Below are positions 17,825-25,526 of a stretch of 50,178 nt of DNA, piece after piece. Origin of the DNA: Terriglobia bacterium (lineage in GTDB: Bacteria; Acidobacteriota; Terriglobia; Terriglobales; Acidobacteriaceae); contig JAIQEU010000021.1 of the NCBI GenBank assembly GCA_020073665.1, forward strand, positions 1-50,178. Reading direction: 5' to 3'. The notes beneath the pieces were generated by a model, which was not told the origin of the DNA, searched no databases, and saw only the letters and a list, made by a program, of their open reading frames with translations. The translations under genes and the position numbers were made by a program. Each line of letters opens with the position of its first letter. The stretch's first letter is position 1.

Positions 17825-19402
17825 ATGACCTTTACGCACCTGAATGCCTCCGCCGCCACGCTGACCAAGAATCGCACCGAGGATTCGGTCAGCCCGTTCA
17901 GTGGAATGTGTGCAACCTGTGTCGATGGCTGTATCGGCATGTGCGAGATCGGCAAGAGTGCCTATCGCGGTGCCGAAATGATTTATCCGCAGCCGTTCGG
18001 CATCATCACCACCGCGTCCCAGAAGGACTACCCGGTGGATTTGTCGCACTTCACCATCCTGGGACGGGCCGCGGGCGCCTGGGGTATAGAGGAAGACTCC
18101 AACCGTGCCCTGTTCCCCGCCGTGGACCTGGAAACCACGATCGGCGCCGATAACGGCATCAAGTACAAACTGCCGTTCACAGTCGCGGCCATGGGCTCGA
18201 CCAATGTGGCCAAGAACAACTGGCCCGGCCTGGCGGTAGGGGCAGCCATCACCGGCACCGGCATCGCCGTCGGCGAGAACGTGGTCGGCATGGACATGGA
18301 CTCGAGATTTGACAACGGCAAGGTCATCTCCAGTTCCGACCTGGAATGGCGCATCCAGTGCTTCCGGGAGTGGCAGACCGACGGCTACGGCGAAGTGTTC
18401 GTGCAAGCCAACGTGGAGGACACCATGCTGGGCGTGCAGGAATATGCCATCAAGAAACTGGGCGTCAAGGCAGTCGAGTTGAAGTGGGGACAGGGCGCGA
18501 AAGACATCGGCGGCGAAGTGAAAATCAAGGACCTGGCCAAGGCGCAGGAACTGCATCGCCGCGGCTACGTCGTGCTGCCCAACCCAACCAACCATGTAGT
18601 GATTGAGGCTTTTAAGAAGGGTGCATTCCACGAGTTCGAGCGCCACTCGCGTGTCGGTATGGTCACGAAGGATGGGTTCCTCAAGCGGGTCGAGGAACTG
18701 CGCAAAGCTGGCGCTCGTTGGATTACGTTGAAGACCGGGGCCTATCGCCCGGTGGACCTGGCCCGCGCGGTGAAGTTCGCCTCGCTAGCCAAGCTTGACC
18801 TGCTCACCGTGGATGCGGCCGGCGGCGGCACCGGCATGAGCCCCTGGCGCATGATGAACGAGTGGGGCATCCCGGGAATCGAACTGCACTCGCTGCTGCG
18901 TCAGTACCTGGATGAGCTCAAGGGCAGGGGCGAGTACGTTCCGCCGATCGCACTGGCTGGTGGATTCACCTTCGAAGATCAGATCTTCAAGGGATTCGCA
19001 CTCTGCGCTCCATACGTGAAGATGATTGCCTGGGCGCGCAGCCCGCTGGCGGCGGCCATGGTGGCCAAGACCATCGGCAAGGCCATCGAAGGCCAGTCGC
19101 TGCCCATCTACATAGAGCGGTTCGGCACCACGGTGGACGAGATCTTCGTCAGTTCCACCGAGTTGCGCGAGAAGTACGGCGACCGCTTCAACAAACTGCC
19201 GACCGGAGCCATCGGGTTCTACACCTACTACCAGCGTGTAGCCCAGGGGCTGCGGCAACTGATGGCGGGAGCACGCAAGTTCGGGTGCAAGTACATCGAT
19301 CGCTCCGACATCGCATCGCTCACGCCGGAAGCGACGCGCATCAGCGGCATCCCGCTGGTAAGCGATATCGACAAGGAAGAAGCAGCAGCAATCCTGGCTT
19401 AG
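17825..19402 (+). CDS. Glutamate-synthase-like FMN protein, catalytic candidate
   Basis: A 525-residue protein built on the FMN-binding barrel of glutamate synthase: WGQGAKDIGGEVK, LKTGAYRPVDLARAV and DAAGGGTGMSPW are recognisable. It lacks the N-terminal amidotransferase domain and the C-terminal beta-helix of full GltB. The Cys triad of the GOGAT [3Fe-4S] cluster is also missing, with a lone Cys in ALCAPYVKM. Instead an N-terminal C29-x2-C32-x3-C36-x3-C40 motif (CATCVDGCIGMCEIG) could hold a cluster; its CEIG echoes the end of the preceding subunit. No GltD or glutamine-hydrolysing partner is nearby. Start ATG 17825 follows GGAGA, 14 bases after the upstream stop. It could be an ammonia-dependent glutamate synthase or an oxidoreductase for another substrate. 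Confidence 0.85.
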   Translation: MTFTHLNASAATLTKNRTEDSVSPFSGMCATCVDGCIGMCEIGKSAYRGAEMIYPQPFGIITTASQKDYPVDLSHFTILGRAAGAWGIEEDSNRALFPAVDLETTIGADNGIKYKLPFTVAAMGSTNVAKNNWPGLAVGAAITGTGIAVGENVVGMDMDSRFDNGKVISSSDLEWRIQCFREWQTDGYGEVFVQANVEDTMLGVQEYAIKKLGVKAVELKWGQGAKDIGGEVKIKDLAKAQELHRRGYVVLPNPTNHVVIEAFKKGAFHEFERHSRVGMVTKDGFLKRVEELRKAGARWITLKTGAYRPVDLARAVKFASLAKLDLLTVDAAGGGTGMSPWRMMNEWGIPGIELHSLLRQYLDELKGRGEYVPPIALAGGFTFEDQIFKGFALCAPYVKMIAWARSPLAAAMVAKTIGKAIEGQSLPIYIERFGTTVDEIFVSSTELREKYGDRFNKLPTGAIGFYTYYQRVAQGLRQLMAGARKFGCKYIDRSDIASLTPEATRISGIPLVSDIDKEEAAAILA

Positions 19403-19427
19403 TTCTGCTCAGCATACTTAGCCAGCC

Positions 19428-19470
19428 AAGGCGGGCCGCCATAACCGTGGCGGCCCGCCTTCAAGTTTTC
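19428..19470 (+). terminator. Strong hairpin terminator after the NADH-linked operon
   Basis: A perfect 14-bp stem, AAGGCGGGCCGCCA / TGGCGGCCCGCCTT, with loop TAACCG at 19428-19461, followed by CAAGTTTT. It lies between the operon end and the convergent kelch gene and could stop transcription from both sides. Confidence 0.85.
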
Positions 19471-19513
19471 AGGAGGCGCACACAGCAAAAGCCATTGCTA
19501 GACAGCTCGCGAC

Positions 19514-20575
19514 TTACTTCCCTTTCGCTTGCTTTGGTACGACGGCCACGTGCGCCGTCACCTGTTGGCTCTTCTCCATCCCGCCGATCACCACCAGGCC
19601 TTGCGGCATCACCAGCAATCCGCGATGGTCCATGGTCGGGCTGGGTGTGTTCTGATCAATGGTTTCCCACTTGGCGGTGCGCAGATTGAAGGCGAAGGTG
19701 AACGGTGACGGCTCGGAAGGTTTGCCGTCGTAGCCGATACCATCATAGTTGTAGGGATTGTCGGTGCCTCCGGAGAAGTAAACCTTCTGGTCTTTCTCCG
19801 AACCTCCGGCGGCGATGCGGTAGCGCGCGCTGCCGGGATGATTGGCCAGCTTGCTCCACTGGATCTTCGTGGGATCGTGGTGATCGATTTTGCCCATCCA
19901 GCATTCATCGGAGGCAACGTACTTGGGCTGAGCGCCCGCAGGATTCCTGTGGGCACCGTCTACGTAAATAATGGTGTCGTCCACCAGCGTGCCGGCGTGT
20001 CCGAACACCGGGGTACCGGGAATCGGCGTGGCCTGGAGCCATCTGTCTTTTTCGGCGTCGTAAATCTGGACATTGTGCACCGCATCGGTCTTCGACCAGC
20101 CGCTGGTCAGGTAGATGTAGCGGTCGCGGTAGAGACCGATGACCGAATCATCCACCGGCACTGGAATGTCGGCGCCGCGGAACCACCGTCCCGCCAGCGG
20201 CTCGTAGACATTGACGTCGGGGACAGTGGTCTCGCCGCCTTGCGCGTCGACCACATAGCCTCCAAACAAGAACACGTGGTCGCGCGCCCCGACGGCCACA
20301 GCCGCGAGACGACCGGCCGTCCCGGGAACGGGATGGAGTTCGGTCCACTTTCCGGTGTCGACGTCGAGGGCAAAGGCGGCGTTGGTAATGGCGTCCCAAG
20401 TCTTCTTCGGCCCCATGCCCATGAAAGAAAACAGCTGCAGGCCGACGTGCGACTTCAGGATCGCGACAGCGTTGTTGGAAACCGGCGCCGGCAGCGGCTG
20501 AAATTTGGCTTCCGCCGCAGCCCATAGCAGGCCGCCGGCAGTGATCACGAGCAGGAAGGCTAGGAATCTTTTCAT
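19514..20575 (-). CDS. Secreted kelch-repeat protein
   Basis: About 353 residues from the ATG at 20575, which starts a signal peptide (MKRFLAFLLVITAGGLLWAAAEA). The rest is a beta-propeller of kelch type. Recurrent blades are GARDHVFLFGGYV, YRDRYIYLTSGWS and VYFSGGTDN, each followed by a strand with a Trp such as GKWTEL, DRWLQATPIP and AKWETID. The protein ends with GLVVIGGMEKSQQ and a basic tail. Kelch propellers bind proteins or sugars; no catalytic residues can be named. A longer frame extends upstream to 20653, but its extra N terminus lacks signal-peptide logic. It is probably in one transcription direction with the membrane protein and peptidase genes upstream. Confidence 0.8.
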   Translation of the reverse strand: MKRFLAFLLVITAGGLLWAAAEAKFQPLPAPVSNNAVAILKSHVGLQLFSFMGMGPKKTWDAITNAAFALDVDTGKWTELHPVPGTAGRLAAVAVGARDHVFLFGGYVVDAQGGETTVPDVNVYEPLAGRWFRGADIPVPVDDSVIGLYRDRYIYLTSGWSKTDAVHNVQIYDAEKDRWLQATPIPGTPVFGHAGTLVDDTIIYVDGAHRNPAGAQPKYVASDECWMGKIDHHDPTKIQWSKLANHPGSARYRIAAGGSEKDQKVYFSGGTDNPYNYDGIGYDGKPSEPSPFTFAFNLRTAKWETIDQNTPSPTMDHRGLLVMPQGLVVIGGMEKSQQVTAHVAVVPKQAKGK

Positions 20576-20652
20576 CGCTTCAGACATGAGTGTGGAGGCC
20601 GCCATGACAAAATACCACGGCGACAAGGGAAAGCAGCGCAGAAGCGCCGACA

Positions 20653-21603
20653 TTAACCCACGGGTGGCGACTCAGGCGGGGGCGGCACTTCCAGGGCGGG
20701 GGCCACAGTTTCCGGCATAGGCACAGGCGCCATGACCAGCACGGGTGCGAGTGCACGCCGCTCGTACCACACGGTCTCGCTGGCGCGCTGCCATAGCCGG
20801 GTTCCGATCCACCACAACAGCACGACTTCGAACAAGAAGAAGGACAATCCCACGTCTTGCGCGGGAACCTTGAGCCAGAGCCACAACCCGGCCGCCAGGA
20901 CACACCAAGCCAGGAAGCTGATGCGGAAATAGAGCCAGAACAGCGAACCAAGATTTCCGAAGGTCAGGCGAAAAGCTCGAGCCAGCGCGCGGCGCATGGG
21001 TCTTTCGTTCTCGGCCACGGTACGCACTTGCGCCATATCAAACCACAGGCGAACCAGCATCGCGAGCAACAGCACCAGCAGCATGCCGGCCACGTCCACC
21101 CAGAAACCAAGCTTCTCCTGGGGAGCGTCGTCCGACAGTGTCCCCGACCATTTGATGATGCTCGAAGCCAGGATGGCGATGGGCGTAAGTACGATCAGCA
21201 TGAAGATCAGAAGACGGACCCAGCGCCAGAAGAACGCGCCGCAAGCCTGAAAGAATTCCCCGGTGGCGGGCTTGCCGCTGGAACGGTAGGCCTCGAGAAT
21301 CCCTCCGGTCAGGAAAAACGCGAACGCAAAGAAAACGACGGCAAACAGGGTGGACCCGGTGAATTTTGACCACAATGCGACATCGGGGTTGTTTGCCAGG
21401 TCGAGAAACGTAGGGACATCGAAAGTCCGGTACAGGTTCTGCGAGTGCAGGCTGTGATCGGCTACGCGTCCGACCGCGCTGGTCACCGGCAAGGTCCCGA
21501 AAGCAGCGAGCAGCAGGTTTACGGCAAATAGCCACCACAGCACTCGCTGATACCGCCACACCCGGCGCGCGCCCTCGGAAAGGATTCCAGTTCGTTCTTG
21601 CAT
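20653..21603 (-). CDS. Multi-pass membrane protein, unknown
   Basis: A 316-residue protein starting MQERTGILSEGARRVWRYQRVLWWLFAVNLLL. I see about six membrane helices, for example LFAVVFFAFAFFLTGGILEA, WVRLLIFMLIVLTPIAILA, VAGMLLVLLLAMLVRLWFD and YFRISFLAWCVLAAGLWLWL. A cytoplasmic loop lies between (AENERPMRRALARAFRLTFGN), and the C-terminal tail is proline-rich (PPPPESPPVG). The layout resembles membrane proteins of the DUF4013/glycerophosphoryl-diester-esterase membrane-region type, but I cannot assign a function. The frame stays open to 22017 inside the peptidase gene; ATG 21603, 56 bases after the peptidase stop, is the sensible start. Confidence 0.78.
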   Translation of the reverse strand: MQERTGILSEGARRVWRYQRVLWWLFAVNLLLAAFGTLPVTSAVGRVADHSLHSQNLYRTFDVPTFLDLANNPDVALWSKFTGSTLFAVVFFAFAFFLTGGILEAYRSSGKPATGEFFQACGAFFWRWVRLLIFMLIVLTPIAILASSIIKWSGTLSDDAPQEKLGFWVDVAGMLLVLLLAMLVRLWFDMAQVRTVAENERPMRRALARAFRLTFGNLGSLFWLYFRISFLAWCVLAAGLWLWLKVPAQDVGLSFFLFEVVLLWWIGTRLWQRASETVWYERRALAPVLVMAPVPMPETVAPALEVPPPPESPPVG

Positions 21604-21659
21604 TCTCAGTTCTCGGTACTCAGCTGCTGGCGACTGACTACTTGCACCCGGACACTCCT

Positions 21660-23606
21660 TCACACCAACCAGGCCAGACACTGCGCCAAGAATTGGGTGA
21701 AGACCAACCAGTAGGCAGACAGCTTGCGCCTGGCGCCGCTGGCCGGATCGGCCACATAGCTGTTGTTGAACCAGACTTTGTCCAGGCCGATGGCGTGATC
21801 GGGATCGATTTCCGCTGACACCAACTGGGCTTTCTTGTTGTAGGTGTAACGCACCCAGCGGTCGCGGCCATCCCAGTGTTCTCGAACCTGTTCGCCGTTG
21901 TCGAACTTTACCAGCACATCCACGGGGAAAACGAAGTCGCCCTTGCGGTGAACCAGCACGCGGGTGGTGTACACCGTCTCGCCCTTCTTTTCCTTGGGCG
22001 GGTTCTTCATCGCCCAATCATCGCGATCGGAGGCGGCGCTCAAAATCTCATAGTCGAGGACCTGGGTCCCGTAAACAGCCTGGTCGAAATACCAGCGCAG
22101 ATTCTGCCCCGAGACCTCCTCGACGGTCTTCAGAAAATCCTCGCCGGTGGGGTGCTTGAAGCGATAGCGCATGAAGTAGGTTCGCAAGGCGCGGCGCAAT
22201 GTATCTTCGCCGATAATTTTCTCCAGGGTGTAGAGCACGGTGGCGGTCTTGGAGTAGGTGATATCGCCATACGTGCCCGAGTTCATGAACTTGTAGCCGA
22301 AGCGGGTGAGCGGGTCGGTGTCGGCGACAGAAACGACGCTATGCCGGTTCATGCCGGGTTCGCCTGCGGTCATGCCCGCCAGATCAAGTTCGGAACGGTC
22401 GGGTCCGTAAATATCGTCCAGCACCTTGCCTTCGGTGTAGCTGTTGATGCCTTCATCGAGCCAAGCTTCTTCGAACTCATTGGTGGCCACCATGGCGTAC
22501 CAGTACTGGTGACCAAACTCGTGTTCGACCACGACCTCCACAAAACGCAACCCTTCGGGCATCCACCAGGCGGTGTCGGCGGTGATGATCATGGGGTATT
22601 CCATGCCACCGGCACGCAAACCGCCATGCGGCGGGTCCACTACAGTGATCTGTTTGTAGGGATAAGGCCCATACCACTGGTCGAAGCGCTTCATGGTTTC
22701 TTTCATGATGCGCATGTGGCGTTGGGCCTGGTCCACGTGCCCGGGCTGCATTAAGAGAATGATCTTCACCATGCCGGCGCTGCCGGTGAAGTAGTCGGTG
22801 AAGATGCGGTACTGTGGTTCCACGGTCCAGGCGAAATCGTGGATGTCTTCTCCGTGGAAGGTCACGGTCTTGGTGCCATCGGGATGATTCACGCTGGAAA
22901 CTTCTTCCCCGCTGGCTCCGACCACCTCGTTTTGCGGCAGGGTGAGGCTGACATCGAAGGTGCCGAAATCAGCAAAGAACTCGGTGGTGGAGTGGAACTG
23001 ATGGCAGTTCCAGGAGTTCTTCCACCACACGCCAATCTTGGGGAACCATTGCGCTCCCATGACGAAGTCGCGCTTGTAGCCGGTGCGCGCGAAAACTTCG
23101 CCCAGCTTGTCGTGAAATGCGATTTTGAACTGCACCGAGCTACCAGGGAGCACGGGGCGGGGCAGCTTCACCTGGAAGACGGTGTGGTCGTCGGCGTTGC
23201 CGTCATCGGGAGCAATGAAATGGATCTGCTGGGTCAAGTCGCCGACGCCGACGACTTCAAAAGACCGGATTTCGGCAGACGCAAAGTACTTGTCCTTCCA
23301 TTCGAAACTGGAATGATCCCGGTGTACTTCCCGCATGAAGGTGGACTTGGGCTGGAATCCGTTCAGGTAGAGGTGGAACGGGAACGTGTCCTGCGGTTGG
23401 CCGGTCAGATTGCGATAGGTAAGGGTTTCGGTGGCGTCAACGGTCTTCTTGGCGGCATCGAAACGCGCGTCGATCTGATAAGCCACCACGCGCTCGGACA
23501 ACGGCTGGCTGGCAACAGGCGCGGCCAGCGGGGCCACATTCTGGGCCACGGCGACCAGGGACACAACAAGAAAGAAAGCGAGCAGAGGAACGGGGAAGCG
23601 GCACAT
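21660..23606 (-). CDS. M1-family zinc metallopeptidase, secreted
   Basis: A 648-residue gluzincin aminopeptidase-like enzyme. The start ATG 23606 has GAGGAG upstream and opens a signal peptide (MCRFPVPLLAFFLVVSLVAVAQ). A beta-sheet N-terminal domain follows. The catalytic domain has a GGMEYP motif equivalent to GxMEN, and the zinc site H362-E-F-G-H366 with the third ligand E385 eighteen residues later (EAWLDEGINSY). The usual catalytic Tyr region is plausible in the DITYSKTATVLYTLE segment. The protein ends with a hydrophobic helix (YWLVFTQFLAQCLAWLV), so the C terminus may be membrane-bound. It is probably an envelope peptidase releasing N-terminal residues from peptides. It lies upstream of the membrane protein on the same strand. 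Confidence 0.92.
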   Translation of the reverse strand: MCRFPVPLLAFFLVVSLVAVAQNVAPLAAPVASQPLSERVVAYQIDARFDAAKKTVDATETLTYRNLTGQPQDTFPFHLYLNGFQPKSTFMREVHRDHSSFEWKDKYFASAEIRSFEVVGVGDLTQQIHFIAPDDGNADDHTVFQVKLPRPVLPGSSVQFKIAFHDKLGEVFARTGYKRDFVMGAQWFPKIGVWWKNSWNCHQFHSTTEFFADFGTFDVSLTLPQNEVVGASGEEVSSVNHPDGTKTVTFHGEDIHDFAWTVEPQYRIFTDYFTGSAGMVKIILLMQPGHVDQAQRHMRIMKETMKRFDQWYGPYPYKQITVVDPPHGGLRAGGMEYPMIITADTAWWMPEGLRFVEVVVEHEFGHQYWYAMVATNEFEEAWLDEGINSYTEGKVLDDIYGPDRSELDLAGMTAGEPGMNRHSVVSVADTDPLTRFGYKFMNSGTYGDITYSKTATVLYTLEKIIGEDTLRRALRTYFMRYRFKHPTGEDFLKTVEEVSGQNLRWYFDQAVYGTQVLDYEILSAASDRDDWAMKNPPKEKKGETVYTTRVLVHRKGDFVFPVDVLVKFDNGEQVREHWDGRDRWVRYTYNKKAQLVSAEIDPDHAIGLDKVWFNNSYVADPASGARRKLSAYWLVFTQFLAQCLAWLV

Positions 23607-23683
23607 CGGGGCTCCTCGAAGACCGCCAAAGGTGTGCATTTTGCGAAAAGGAAGCTTACACCCAGGCCGTGGCGGTTTCCAAG

Positions 23684-24133
23684 CTAGAACCAGGTTCCCT
23701 CGCGGTATTCCTGATAGGCAGTCCCGAACTTGGCTTCTAGAGCGCGCGCTTCGCGGCGAGCTCGAACTATCTGCAGCGGGACCAGTGCAGCGGGAATCAG
23801 CAGGAAGATGGGCCTCTGGAATGCAATCACGGCACCCAGAATCATGAGAGCGCTGAAAAAGTACATGGGGTTGCGAATGCGCGAGTAGACTCCGCGGACC
23901 ACCAGCTGCCTGGCTTGAGGAGTCACAGAAAATGAGCGTCCCAGCTGATACCTGGCGGTCAGGAAAAAGATGACAGAAACCGTGGTGAGCGCGAATCCAG
24001 ACCAGAAGGCAACGTCGTGCGGCTGTGCATACTGGCGGATCATCCCGATCAGGACTGAGGAAGCCACCAATTGGGGCAGCATGTGAAACACGGAACCTTT
24101 CCTCTGTTCTTCAGTCATTTGTTCTTCAGTCAT
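23684..24133 (-). CDS. Isoprenylcysteine-methyltransferase-like membrane protein
   Basis: A 149-residue integral membrane protein of the ICMT/PEMT-like methyltransferase group. The helices are FWSGFALTTVSVIFFLTARY, MYFFSALMILGAVIAF and PIFLLIPAALVPLQIV. The conserved region is LVVRGVYSRIRNPMYF and, near the end, EARALEAKFGTAYQEYREG, which form the S-adenosylmethionine site in the family. The substrate in bacteria is unknown. The start is odd: the first 15 bases (ATGACTGAAGAACAA) are repeated almost exactly, giving MTEEQMTEEQ and two in-frame ATGs. The gene overlaps the DinB-like gene upstream by the four bases ATGA, so it is translationally coupled. Confidence 0.85.
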   Translation of the reverse strand: MTEEQMTEEQRKGSVFHMLPQLVASSVLIGMIRQYAQPHDVAFWSGFALTTVSVIFFLTARYQLGRSFSVTPQARQLVVRGVYSRIRNPMYFFSALMILGAVIAFQRPIFLLIPAALVPLQIVRARREARALEAKFGTAYQEYREGTWF

Positions 24134-24600
24134 TCCACAAGGCCTTGACGAACGGCATGAATAAAATCGGTGTACGCCGGGGTAGATCCCGCGGCTCGTA
24201 GGTCCATGGCGATCTGGCCGCGATGATACATCGAATGCATGACTACGTGGAGCAGCACGTCTTCCCTACGGCTGTCCCAAGTCTCGCCCTTGCTGTTCTG
24301 GTAGTGCACCAGGCCGGACAGAGTATCTTGCGTGGCTGCGCCCAGATACTTCCTCCACAAGGCCGGCAACTCCATCGCTTGCGCCTCACATTGTTCCACC
24401 GTTAACTCGGGCCAGACCGGAAGGCTCTGCTTTTGCCCCTGCAGGCGTTCCAGCCACAGCCGCTCGGCGGAGAAGATGTGTGCCAGCAACCCGAGAGAGC
24501 GTGACGGCGGCGGACTGGCGGAGCGCAGGGAGCGAAGGGCTTCGCGGTTCGCCCACTCGTCATAGGCAAAGAGTCGTTGCAGGTGGCTGACAAGGTTCAT
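24130..24600 (-). CDS. DinB-family protein (copy 1)
   Basis: 156 residues of the DinB/YfiT-like four-helix fold, a putative metal-dependent group with transferase members such as bacillithiol transferases. The pattern is HLQRLFAYDEWANREALRSL at the N terminus, LLAHIFSAERLWLERL with the first metal His, and the C-terminal helix DVLLHVVMHSMYHRGQIAMDLRA with two more His residues. The function in Acidobacteria is unknown; thiol transfer is possible. It overlaps the methyltransferase-like gene by ATGA. It is one of three DinB-like genes in this window (others at 39.7 and 43.6 kb), all divergent in sequence. Confidence 0.88.
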   Translation of the reverse strand: MNLVSHLQRLFAYDEWANREALRSLRSASPPPSRSLGLLAHIFSAERLWLERLQGQKQSLPVWPELTVEQCEAQAMELPALWRKYLGAATQDTLSGLVHYQNSKGETWDSRREDVLLHVVMHSMYHRGQIAMDLRAAGSTPAYTDFIHAVRQGLVE

Positions 24601-24747
24601 GTTTGGCCTCGCGCAAATGATGCGATGGATTCTTCAAATGTAAGGCGGGTGAAGGCGGAATCGCAACAGAAAGGGGCGGGAGGACCGACAAAAAAGGGTT
24701 CCGCTGAACCGCGCGGAACCCCAGGAGCCGCTGCGAAGAGTCTGAGA

Positions 24748-25182
24748 TCAGACGTTCAGGTTAATGGGAGTGGGGACCGGGCCCCCATCTCGAATCTGCT
24801 TCACATCGCCACGGATTTCCGTTTGGATCTTGCCAAGGGCCTCGAAAGCCTGCTTCGCAGCCGACTTATCATTGTTCCGGATAGCGGTCCGCAAGTCTTT
24901 CAAGTCCTGGCTGCGCTCCACAAAGTCGGCACGCAGTTCGTGAACGTTGTTGCGGAGGTCCGTCAGTTGGGCGCGGTCGGCCAAAACGTTCTTTTGGGCG
25001 TCGAGGGCCGCTGCTTTTTCTTGCGTGGCACCCGCCACGTCGCCGGATTCCATGTCTTTTTGCATCTGGGCTATGTGGTCGTTGCGGATGCTGATGTCAC
25101 CCGCCAGCTGCTTCAAATCGGTCTGGCGGAGCTGGTTGAGATGGTTGTGCAGGTTGCTGGTTGAGAGTGAGTTGATGGTCAT
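24748..25182 (-). CDS. Helical (coiled-coil-like) protein of unknown function
   Basis: A 144-residue, Ala/Gln/Asp-rich, almost wholly helical protein: MTINSLSTSNLHNHLNQLRQ, then DISIRNDHIAQMQKDMESGD and LADRAQLTDLRNNVHELRA. It ends KQIRDGGPVPTPINLNV. ATG 25182 has GGAG about nine bases upstream. An alternative start at 25251 would add a non-conserved-looking tail. There is no signal peptide or membrane segment. It may be a small assembly or stress protein, but I cannot name a family. Confidence 0.65.
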   Translation of the reverse strand: MTINSLSTSNLHNHLNQLRQTDLKQLAGDISIRNDHIAQMQKDMESGDVAGATQEKAAALDAQKNVLADRAQLTDLRNNVHELRADFVERSQDLKDLRTAIRNNDKSAAKQAFEALGKIQTEIRGDVKQIRDGGPVPTPINLNV

Positions 25183-25526
25183 CGAGGTTTCTCCGGAAGG
25201 TGCCTTCAATGTGGATGGGCCCACGGCACCGGCCAACTGAGTTAACGGCAAGTGTGGGGCCGGACTTTAGGGCGAATAGTTCAGTCAGGATCGACATAAG
25301 GCCATGTCCATCTGGAACTGCGAAGAGCGCAAACTGCGCGCGAAGTATGAGGTTACAGAAGACCCGCACAAAGTTCCCGGCATTGGAGGGCATCGTCCGG
25401 CGGTGTGCAGCGGCCAGGAAGCGGAAGATTTTGCCGGGTAAGGTTTTCCTATTGCTCGGTTTCAGCAACCGCCCGTCATTGCGCCCTGCTTCCGAGACCG
25501 TTTAGGATGCGGATGAGATTCCTCTC
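25183..25526. other. 344-base gap, no gene seen
   Basis: The region between the divergent helical-protein gene and the TPR gene should carry both promoters. I see no convincing -35/-10 pair, hairpin or tRNA in it. Confidence 0.5.

Noticed and set aside
14418-19402. Respiratory complex I (nuo) operon
   Set aside because: No membrane subunits, no NuoB/C/D/I, and the NuoF-like subunit has HydB-type extra domains; the last gene is a GOGAT-like FMN protein.
14418-19402. [FeFe]- or [NiFe]-hydrogenase operon (HydABC or Hox)
   Set aside because: No H-cluster domain and no hydrogenase large or small subunit is encoded; the third subunit stops after its ferredoxin sites.
20653-22017. A 454-residue membrane protein starting at 22017
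   Set aside because: The first 138 codons lie antisense-free but inside the peptidase gene in another frame, with no signal or helix; the membrane protein proper starts at 21603.
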